Assembly: GCA_017998585.1 (NCBI GenBank)
Contig: JAGOCT010000128.1
Location: 1-5,809 of the forward strand
Reading direction: 5' to 3'
DNA: 5,809 bases
DNA from: Candidatus Cloacimonadota bacterium
GTDB taxonomy: Bacteria; Cloacimonadota; Cloacimonadia; Cloacimonadales; WRIO01
Part shown: positions 1 to 5,145 of the stretch, in pieces
How the letters are laid out: the number at the start of each line of letters is the position of its first letter
How positions within the stretch are numbered: the first letter of the stretch is position 1
Translations under genes and position numbers: made by a program
The notes under the pieces: model-generated
Databases searched by the model: none
What the model saw: the letters and a program-made list of their open reading frames with translations, nothing else
What the model was told of the DNA's origin: nothing

Positions 1-240
1 GATAATGACATTGATACCATCTTTTTTATCCCATAGGTGGTTGCCACTTGTCAATCCATCTACACCGGCATCAAAGATTTCTCTGACAGAATTTTCTGTA
101 ACCCCTTTTCCATCCCCAGCATTTTCACAATTAGCAACAACAAAATCAACTGGATTCGTTAAAAGGAAAGAAGGCAGAAAGGCTTTTAAAGCCTTTCTGC
201 CTGGTCTTCCAAATATATCTCCAAAAAAAAGAATTTTCAT
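1..240 (-). CDS. ymdB: YmdB-family metallophosphoesterase (2',3'-cyclic nucleotide phosphodiesterase), N-terminal 80 residues; runs off the left edge
   Basis: The ATG at 240-238 begins MKILFFGDIFGRPGRKALK, and the frame stays open to the window edge, giving 80 residues of a protein usually about 260-270 long. Visible family motifs are GD at residues 7-8, NCENAGDGKG at 37-46 and GNHLWDKK at 66-73. In the Bacillus subtilis YmdB family the dinuclear metal site uses D8, E39, N40 and N67, and all four fall at exactly these positions here. The histidines from the later part of the active site lie outside the window. The family hydrolyses cyclic nucleotides in the cytoplasm and in Bacillus affects biofilm and motility programmes. 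The start lies one base after the rny stop (TAA-A-ATG). I see no strong Shine-Dalgarno upstream, so translation is probably coupled to rny. The first codons contain a long perfect palindrome (172-202). Family assignment is firm; substrate is by homology only. Confidence 0.93.
   Translation of the reverse strand, partial: MKILFFGDIFGRPGRKALKAFLPSFLLTNPVDFVVANCENAGDGKGVTENSVREIFDAGVDGLTSGNHLWDKKDGINVII
172..202. repeat. Perfect 31-nt palindrome inside the ymdB coding sequence
   Basis: Arms AGGCAGAAAGGCTTT (172-186) and AAAGCCTTTCTGCCT (188-202) are exact reverse complements around a single central T at 187. In the mRNA this can form a hairpin of at least 12 bp with a small loop, covering roughly codons 13-23 of ymdB (residues PGRKALKAFLP). 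On the coding strand it is followed by a pyrimidine-rich stretch (171-157). The protein aligns to YmdB without an insertion up to E39, so the palindrome is built from codon choice rather than from an inserted element. It could act as an attenuator, a stalling site or an mRNA stability element, or it could be chance. No function is shown by sequence alone. Confidence 0.6.
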
Positions 241-241
241 T

Positions 242-1807
242 TTACTTTGCGATGGCAGTCTGTCGGGTTTCTCTTAAGACTGTTACTTTTATTTGTCCAG
301 GGTATTGAATTTCTTTTTCTATTTGTTTTGCAATATCCATAGCAATAAACATCGTTTGATTATCATCGATATTCGCAGGATCAACGATAATACGCAGCTC
401 TCTGCCTGCCTGAATAGCAAATGATTTATTCACGCCTTCGAATGAGTTAGCAATTTCTTCCAGTTTTTCGAGTCTCTGCATATAGGTTTCTAACATTTCG
501 CGTCTTGCACCTGGTCTTGCACCAGAGATCGCATCAGAAGCCTGAGCTAAAACAGCGTAAACGCTTTCTGGTTCAACTTCTTCATGGTGAGATTCAATTG
601 CATTAACGACTAACTTACTTTCTCCGTTTTTACGTGCAAAATTAGCACCCAGAACAGCATGTGAACCATCAAACTCATGTTCAATTGCTTTACCAATATC
701 ATGCAAGAATCCGCATCTACGCGCAATTTCCTGATCAAGCCCGAGTTCCTTAGCCATAATACCACAAATCCATGCTGCTTCAATACTGTGATTAAGTACA
801 TTCTGACCATAACTGGTACGATAGTGTAAACGACCAATTAATTTAATCAGATTAGGCGATATATTATGGATATTGGTTTCAAGGCATGCTTTTTCACCTA
901 TAGAGATCAGAGTTGTATCCATTTCTTTTCTGGTTTTTTCAATCAATTCTTCGATTCTGCCAGGATGAATTCTGCCGTCTGCAATCAATTTTTCAAGTGA
1001 TAAACGGGCAATTTCTCTTCTAACAGGGTCAAAACACGATAATACGACTGCTTCTGGAGTATCATCAATAATCAGATCAACTCCAGATGCTTTTTCAAAT
1101 GCACGGATATTTCTACCTTCACGTCCAATAATACGACCTTTCATTTCATCTGATGGCAGAGAAACGACTGCTACGGTTGATTCTGAAATATGATCAACAG
1201 CCATTCTTTGAACGGCTGTAGAGATAATTTCAGCTGCTTTTTTATTGGCATCCATTTTTAATTGTTCAGTATCCTGACGAATTTCATTGATACATAAATT
1301 TCTTGCATCCTGTTTCATTTCTTCTCGTAAGATTTGAACAGCCTGATCACGGGTAAGTCCGGCAACTTCTTCCAGTTTTTTCTTTTGAGCATTAACCAGA
1401 TGTTCGATTTCTTCAGTTTTTTTGTTTAATGCGTCTTCTTTTTGTTTTTGTTTCTTTTCTGTTTCGCTTAAAGCCTGTTCTTTTTTATCCAGAACTTCCA
1501 AACGCTTATCAAAACTGTTTACACGTTCATTGAACTTATTCTCAAGATTTCTGACTTCTTTTTGTCTTTCTTTAATATCGTTTTCGTAGCCTTTTTGAAT
1601 TTTAAACCATTCTTCTTTGGCATCTAACACGACTTTTTTCTTTAAATCTTCAGATTCTCTTTTTGCTTTTTCAATAATATCTTTAGCGATGGCTTCTGTT
1701 TGTGTAATTTCTTTGAACGCTGTATTTTTCTTAATGATATACAGAGCAAAAGAAATACCAAATCCTAAAATCAACCCGATCAGGGTTGTGATAATATATA
1801 TTATCAT
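242..1807 (-). CDS. rny: Ribonuclease Y (membrane-anchored endoribonuclease, KH and HD domains)
   Basis: The 521-residue protein matches the usual length of about 520 for RNase Y, which initiates mRNA decay and RNA maturation at the inner face of the cytoplasmic membrane. Domains in order: one N-terminal transmembrane helix (residues 2-25, followed by KK), a long charged coiled coil (about 30-200, rich in K, E, Q and R), a KH RNA-binding domain (about 211-275) with the loop GRIIGREG at 224-231, and an HD phosphohydrolase domain. The HD metal ligands are visible as H340 (NHS), H369-D370 (FLHDIGKA), H383 (GSHA), H407-H408 (ESHHEE) and D425. The ATG at 1807-1805 has a good Shine-Dalgarno, GGAGG, at 1821-1817 with 9 nt spacing. 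Upstream is the 6S-like RNA, with no intrinsic terminator between, so rny is probably transcribed with it. ymdB follows after one base. No catalytic residue appears to be missing. Confidence 0.97.
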   Translation of the reverse strand: MIIYIITTLIGLILGFGISFALYIIKKNTAFKEITQTEAIAKDIIEKAKRESEDLKKKVVLDAKEEWFKIQKGYENDIKERQKEVRNLENKFNERVNSFDKRLEVLDKKEQALSETEKKQKQKEDALNKKTEEIEHLVNAQKKKLEEVAGLTRDQAVQILREEMKQDARNLCINEIRQDTEQLKMDANKKAAEIISTAVQRMAVDHISESTVAVVSLPSDEMKGRIIGREGRNIRAFEKASGVDLIIDDTPEAVVLSCFDPVRREIARLSLEKLIADGRIHPGRIEELIEKTRKEMDTTLISIGEKACLETNIHNISPNLIKLIGRLHYRTSYGQNVLNHSIEAAWICGIMAKELGLDQEIARRCGFLHDIGKAIEHEFDGSHAVLGANFARKNGESKLVVNAIESHHEEVEPESVYAVLAQASDAISGARPGARREMLETYMQRLEKLEEIANSFEGVNKSFAIQAGRELRIIVDPANIDDNQTMFIAMDIAKQIEKEIQYPGQIKVTVLRETRQTAIAK

Positions 1808-1833
1808 AAAGTTATTCCTCCAGGTTTATTAAG

Positions 1834-2002
1834 CCCTGCTCATACCGTACTTTAATTGACCTCGAAACCAAAGTTACAAGGTGGGCATCTACCTTTTGAG
1901 CCTTATAGATCCTGTATAAATACAGGCATGTATGCCACTCATGGCTCGATTCCCGTTCCAAATGCGGTTCCTCTACAAATTTAAAGCACGAATACAGCAG
2001 GG
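1834..2002 (-). ncRNA. ssrS: Candidate 6S RNA (about 169 nt) between zapA and rny
   Basis: The minus strand can be folded into one long rod. The outermost stem pairs CCCTGCT (2002-1996) with AGCAGGG (1840-1834). After a symmetrical 5x5 internal loop, CGTGCTTTAA (1990-1981) pairs with TTAAAGTACG (1855-1846), with one G-U pair. A large central bubble follows. Its 3' strand holds a small hairpin made of ACCTTG (1882-1877) and CGAGGT (1864-1859), continued by AAC/GTT around TTTG. The distal arm starts with GAGCC (1947-1943) pairing GGCTC (1902-1898) and ends in CCTGTA-TTTA-TACAGG (1926-1911). A closing stem, a central bubble with a 3'-strand hairpin and an apical arm is the 6S architecture that mimics an open promoter and binds the sigma-A/sigma-70 holoenzyme. 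Placement directly after zapA is also where Proteobacteria carry ssrS. The alternative is a cis-acting leader of rny. Exact ends are unknown. No intrinsic terminator follows, so 3' maturation by RNases is inferred. Confidence 0.75.
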
Positions 2003-2037
2003 TAAAAATCTATAAAGTTTGTAATAAAGAATTAACT
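2003..2037 (-). promoter_or_regulatory. Putative sigma-70-type promoter for the 6S-like RNA, overlapping the zapA stop codon
   Basis: Just upstream of the first base of the 6S-like fold the minus strand reads TATAGAT (2014-2008), close to the TATAAT -10 consensus. It is followed by TTTTA and then an A at 2003 or the C at 2002 as a plausible start site. The TAG within the box is the zapA stop codon (2012-2010). The -35 region is poor: AGTTAA at 2037-2032 has a 17-nt spacer but little match to TTGACA. The surroundings are very AT-rich, which could compensate. The call rests on the -10 box and its spacing to the predicted RNA 5' end. Confidence 0.4.
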
Positions 2038-2267
2038 TTATTTAATTCTTTTTCCAAATCCTTATTTTTTGCTTCTAATTCGTAAATTCTTTCAACCAGA
2101 TTGAGCCCGGAAAGAATGAATAATGTCTTTTGATCCAGTGTTCCATATTGCTTGCTTAAATTGCGCAACCAGGTATCCAGATACTCTGCATACTCCTGTA
2201 TCAGCTGGGCATTATCACCTGTAACAGATACTTTTTGCCCGAAGACATTAACATCTACCTTTTTCAT
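2010..2267 (-). CDS. zapA: Cell division protein ZapA
   Basis: This 85-residue protein has the ZapA layout: an N-terminal beta-hairpin (VDVNVFGQKVSVTGD, residues 4-18), a helical region with the conserved LSGLNLVERIYELE segment (52-65), and a C-terminal coiled-coil helix (about 58-85, ending KVNSLLQTL). ZapA forms dimers and tetramers that crosslink FtsZ protofilaments at the division ring in the cytoplasm. The length is typical of the short ZapA forms (about 85-110). The ATG at 2267-2265 has AAAGG at 2278-2274, six bases upstream. The gene lies 15 nt after the coiled-coil gene, so the two are very probably co-transcribed and perhaps functionally linked. Its stop codon TAG (2012-2010) lies inside the likely -10 box of the downstream 6S-like RNA. 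Assignment rests on residue pattern, size and neighbours. Confidence 0.88.
   Translation of the reverse strand: MKKVDVNVFGQKVSVTGDNAQLIQEYAEYLDTWLRNLSKQYGTLDQKTLFILSGLNLVERIYELEAKNKDLEKELNKVNSLLQTL
2026..2051. repeat. AT-rich 10-bp inverted repeat at the 3' end of zapA
   Basis: AAAGAATTAA (2026-2035) and TTAATTCTTT (2042-2051) are exact reverse complements with a 6-nt loop. The element lies in the last codons of zapA, roughly residues 73-80, and covers the region expected to hold the -35 or an UP-like element of the 6S promoter. In mRNA the hairpin would be weak (A-U rich) and it is not followed by a clean T-tract, so I do not call it a terminator. It may mark the end of the zapA message, affect the 6S promoter, or be a by-product of AT-rich sequence. 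Confidence 0.45.
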
Positions 2268-2282
2268 CGCGAGCCTTTCTGA

Positions 2283-2645
2283 TTACAAGTCGATCAGCTG
2301 AGAAAGAACCACATCAATTTTTGAAGCAGCTACTTTGGTGATATTTTCAAGATTATCATTATTATTTTTTAGATTTTGATTTTCTTGTTGTAATTGTGCT
2401 ACATTTTCCTGAAGACCTTTTATCTGTTCTTCAAGACCATGGTTTGTATTCGTCAGAGAATTATAAAGATCATCCAGTTCCACATAATCCATTTCAAGTT
2501 TATTCTTATCCTCAGTCAACTGAGCATACTTTTCTTTCAATTTTGTGTAGTTGTCGATTAAAATTTGTACTTTTTCGATAATTGGCATAGGGCTTTCAGT
2601 TTCTTTTACTTCTTCTTCAGCTGCATTTATCGTTAACTGTTCCAT
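2283..2645 (-). CDS. Small coiled-coil protein of unknown function, upstream of zapA (possible ZapB-like division partner)
   Basis: I do not recognise a named family for this 120-residue protein. It has an acidic N-terminus (residues 1-20, rich in E), then a long helical stretch (about 22-104) with leucine/isoleucine spacing typical of coiled coils and an N/Q-rich part (QLQQENQNLKNNNDNLEN, 84-101). It ends in an amphipathic tail, KVAASKIDVVLSQLIDL (104-120). There is no signal peptide, membrane segment or cysteine pair, so it should be cytoplasmic. The ATG at 2645-2643 lies 4 nt after the pheT stop. Its Shine-Dalgarno GAGG (2656-2653) is made by the last pheT codons, so translation is probably coupled. 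zapA follows after 15 nt. Known Proteobacteria place a short coiled-coil gene just before zapA and ssrS (for example TIGR02449-type in Pseudomonas), which suggests a division-ring role by analogy. Low-complexity coils align easily, so function is inferred only. Confidence 0.85.
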   Translation of the reverse strand: MEQLTINAAEEEVKETESPMPIIEKVQILIDNYTKLKEKYAQLTEDKNKLEMDYVELDDLYNSLTNTNHGLEEQIKGLQENVAQLQQENQNLKNNNDNLENITKVAASKIDVVLSQLIDL

Positions 2646-2649
2646 ATTC

Positions 2650-5034
2650 TTACCTCATTTCTATCTGATATTTTGACTTTAATTTGTCAATTACTGAGCT
2701 AATTAAAGAATTAATGTATTCATCCGTCAAGTTTTTTATTTCAGGAATGATTAAAATGTTCAGAGAAAGGCTTCTGAAGCCGGTTTGAATCTGCTTGCCA
2801 GTAAATTCATCAAAGGGAATTACTTCTTTGATCAGTTTTGGATTACATTGAATAATATCTTCAACGATTTTTTGAACAGGATACTCTTTTGATACGACAA
2901 AGGAAATATCTCTGGATACGGATTGTAATTTTGGTATCTCGCTGAAGATCACATCATTCTTGTCCATTAAATCAAGACATTGACTAAAATTGATTTCAAA
3001 AGCAAACAATTCTTTTTCAAAATCGAAGTTGAGTAACACTTTAGGATCTAATTTACCAAAAGAACCAATCACTTTTTTGCCTGTTTTGATTAAAGCAGAC
3101 AGGTTCTCCTGATAAAAAGGATCCTGGCATATTTCTATCTGGTATTTTTTAACAGGAAATAATGACAATAAAGACTGAATAATGCCTTTCAAATAGAAGA
3201 AATTCACTGACTCGGTTTTGTTTTTCCAGTGTATTGGATTAATATTACCTGATAATACACCGCTCACAGACCATTTTTCAGTGCCTAATTTATTCTCTGA
3301 TTTGAAGAATACTTTGTTCAGCTCGAATAGTTTGATATTTTCCTGTCCATGGTTAAAATTATAAGCAGCATTTTTAATCAGACCAGGCAACAAAGTGCTT
3401 CGCATAATGGATGAAGCCTGTCCCTGAGGATTCATGATTTCGACACAGTTTCTGCGATAATCATCATCAGCGAGCTTTAACATATCAAAGTAAGCAGGAT
3501 CTGAAAATGAAAGATTTAATACCTCATAAAAACCCTGAGTTACCAAGAAATCCTGCACTTTTCGACGCAAGAGTAATGATGTTTTATTGCTGATTTCATG
3601 TCTGTCCGGCTTAGATGGAACGGAGTTGTAACCATGTAAACGAATAATTTCTTCAATCAAGTCAATTTCACGTTCCAGATCTCTTCTCCAGGAAGGAATT
3701 TTGAAGGACAATGAATCTGTTTCAGTTTTAACAAGGCTCAGACCAAGAGCAGTCAGATATTGGGTGATGATTTCATTATCCAGGTCTAAGGTAAGTAATT
3801 TTTTGACACGTGAAGGTCTGAGAATGACAATAGCGTCTTCTTTTGGTGCAGGATAGGCATCAATCATTGATTGAGTAAGTGTTCCTCCACAAATAGAAAG
3901 AATCAGCTCAATTGCACGCTTTGCCACAAATTCGGCTACAATGTCTGAAGTGCCGCGTTCGAAGCGATAAGATGAATCCGTAAAGATTTTTTTCTGATAT
4001 GATGTACGGCGAATCTGACTGGGGTTAAAACACGCACTTTCAAGAACAATAGCTGTTGTTTCATCAGTGATATGAGAGTTTTCACCGCCTATAATACCGG
4101 CTAATGCCATCGCTTTAACCTGATCAGCAATAACCAGTTCTTCTCCGTTTAGTGTATATGTGTTATGATCAAGCGCAGGGAAGATTTCTTCTTTGTGAGC
4201 TTTACGAATAATGATCTGATTGCCTTCCACTTTTGCTTTATCAAAAGCATGAAGCGGATGTGCATATTCCATCATGACAAAGTTCGTTATATCTACCACA
4301 TTGTTAATGGGTTTAATGCCACAAGCTACCAGACATTCTTTTATCCAGGCAGGGCTTTCGGCAATCTTTACACCTTCGATTACGTTGGCAATATAGCGTG
4401 TGCATAATTCGGGTTCCTGAATATTAACGGTTAGTTCTGGTTTTTCAGTATTTGGATAATCTTTAAGCATTGGAAGGGTCAGATCTAAATCCAGCTGAGC
4501 AGACAAGTCCTGAGCCACACCAATCATGCCCAGTAAATCAGGTCGGTTTGGTGTAATTTCCACTTCATAAACGGTATCAGATAAATCAAGGTATTTACCT
4601 AAAGTTTCCCCTACAGGTGCATTTTCTTCTAAAACCAGGATACCTTCATGATTCTCAGATATGCCTAATTCTTTTTCAGAACAGATCATACCAAAGGATT
4701 CTTCGCCTCTCAGCTTAGTACGTTTAATAACGATATCTCCAATTGTAGTACCTGTTCTGGCAAAAGCAATCTTTTGACCCTGCGCGCAGTTAGGAGCGCC
4801 ACAGACAACCTGTACGGTATCAATGCCATCAAAAACCTGACATACAGAGAGATGATCTGAATTTGGGTGAGCTTTTTTCTCTTTGATTTCAGCGACGACA
4901 ATATGATTCAGTAATTCATTGGTTTGATGTACTGCCTCAACTTCTATACCTGAAAACGTTAATTTATCTTTTAATTCTTCTGTGCTTAAATCTATATCAA
5001 GATACTGTTTGAGCCATTTATAACTAATATTCAT
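2650..5034 (-). CDS. pheT: Phenylalanyl-tRNA synthetase beta subunit, full length
   Basis: At 794 residues this is the normal length for the bacterial beta chain, which pairs with PheS as an (alpha-beta)2 enzyme in the cytoplasm. PheT binds tRNA-Phe and hydrolyses mischarged Tyr-tRNA-Phe. Domains in order: N-terminal segment (MNISYKWLKQYLDI), EMAP/tRNA-binding OB fold (about 40-150; HPNSDHLSVCQV, VVCGAPN), B3/4 editing domain (about 210-380; NVVDITNFVMMEYAHPLHAFD at 245-265, LAGIIGGE at 311-318, LESACF at 331-336), B5 domain (about 400-475; WRRDLEREIDLIEEIIRLHGY), catalytic-like core (about 480-690; NPQGQASSIMRSTLLPGL) and a C-terminal anticodon-binding FDX-ACB domain (about 700-794; SVSRDISFVV, LTDEYINSLI). 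The ATG at 5034-5032 has GAGG at 5044-5041 with 6 nt spacing. The gene follows pheS across a 111-nt gap carrying a REPIN-like element. No truncation or frameshift is visible. Confidence 0.98.
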   Translation of the reverse strand: MNISYKWLKQYLDIDLSTEELKDKLTFSGIEVEAVHQTNELLNHIVVAEIKEKKAHPNSDHLSVCQVFDGIDTVQVVCGAPNCAQGQKIAFARTGTTIGDIVIKRTKLRGEESFGMICSEKELGISENHEGILVLEENAPVGETLGKYLDLSDTVYEVEITPNRPDLLGMIGVAQDLSAQLDLDLTLPMLKDYPNTEKPELTVNIQEPELCTRYIANVIEGVKIAESPAWIKECLVACGIKPINNVVDITNFVMMEYAHPLHAFDKAKVEGNQIIIRKAHKEEIFPALDHNTYTLNGEELVIADQVKAMALAGIIGGENSHITDETTAIVLESACFNPSQIRRTSYQKKIFTDSSYRFERGTSDIVAEFVAKRAIELILSICGGTLTQSMIDAYPAPKEDAIVILRPSRVKKLLTLDLDNEIITQYLTALGLSLVKTETDSLSFKIPSWRRDLEREIDLIEEIIRLHGYNSVPSKPDRHEISNKTSLLLRRKVQDFLVTQGFYEVLNLSFSDPAYFDMLKLADDDYRRNCVEIMNPQGQASSIMRSTLLPGLIKNAAYNFNHGQENIKLFELNKVFFKSENKLGTEKWSVSGVLSGNINPIHWKNKTESVNFFYLKGIIQSLLSLFPVKKYQIEICQDPFYQENLSALIKTGKKVIGSFGKLDPKVLLNFDFEKELFAFEINFSQCLDLMDKNDVIFSEIPKLQSVSRDISFVVSKEYPVQKIVEDIIQCNPKLIKEVIPFDEFTGKQIQTGFRSLSLNILIIPEIKNLTDEYINSLISSVIDKLKSKYQIEMR

Positions 5035-5052
5035 TTATTTCCTCATTCATAC

Positions 5053-5068
5053 TGCCGTTTAACCGGCA
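5053..5068 (-). promoter_or_regulatory. Small GC-rich hairpin next to the pheT ribosome binding site
   Basis: TGCCG (5068-5064) and CGGCA (5057-5053) on the coding strand flank GTTAAA, giving a 5-bp stem with a 6-nt loop that ends 8 nt before the pheT Shine-Dalgarno (5044-5041). It might influence pheT translation. It is short and could be chance. No T-tract follows, so it is not a terminator. Confidence 0.3.
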
Positions 5069-5086
5069 ATGCTATTCACGCTTTGC

Positions 5087-5140
5087 TGTAGGACAAGCAT
5101 CCAGCTTGTCAATCTTCACAAGCTGGCAGCTTGTGTTACA
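5087..5140. repeat. REPIN-like element: two related 23-nt palindromic units in inverted orientation, pheS-pheT intergenic
   Basis: Unit A, read on the plus strand at 5087-5109, begins TGTAGGACAAGC and ends CCAGCTTGT. Unit B, read on the minus strand from 5140 to 5118, begins TGTAACACAAGC and has the same ending. The two agree at 19 of 23 positions and are separated by 8 nt (5110-5117). Each unit is itself a palindrome: GACAAGC/GCTTGTC around ATCCA (5092-5110), and CACAAGCTG/CAGCTTGTG around one G (5117-5135). The stem CCAGCTTGT (5101-5109) with ACAAGCTGG (5118-5126) competes with the two local hairpins. Inverted pairs of small palindromes are the layout of REPINs, which RAYT (TnpA_REP) transposases mobilise in trans. 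No such transposase is in the window and other genomic copies cannot be seen here. It lies wholly in the gap, 6 nt after the pheS stop codon. Confidence 0.6.
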
Positions 5141-5145
5141 ATATC

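Noticed and set aside
5..277. Plus-strand 90-codon open frame opposite ymdB and the rny end
   Set aside because: It is antisense to the conserved YmdB active-site region, and its translation shows no family features.
610..837. Minus-strand 75-codon frame inside rny
   Set aside because: It is an out-of-frame shadow of the RNase Y HD domain, whose motifs are intact in the main frame.
1617..1832. Plus-strand 71-codon frame, hydrophobic
   Set aside because: It is antisense to the RNase Y membrane helix and coiled-coil start. The hydrophobic look comes from the reverse of lysine-rich codons.
1834..2002. SRP RNA, tmRNA or a riboswitch as the identity of the zapA-rny RNA
   Set aside because: I see no SRP tetraloop/GGAAG core, no tRNA-like end or tag frame as in tmRNA, and no known aptamer core. 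The rod with a central bubble fits 6S better, though an rny leader element is not excluded.
2026..2051. Intrinsic terminator at the end of zapA
   Set aside because: The stem is almost all A-T and the downstream sequence (ATTACAAAC) is not a U-run.
5087..5140. Intrinsic terminator or attenuator between pheS and pheT
   Set aside because: The hairpins are strong, but no T-tract follows on the coding strand (CCTACAGC after unit A). pheT needs to be made with pheS, so termination here is unlikely.
5035..5145. T-box leader for the Phe-tRNA synthetase genes
   Set aside because: A T-box would be expected upstream of pheS, which is outside the window. No T-box core sequence is visible in this gap.
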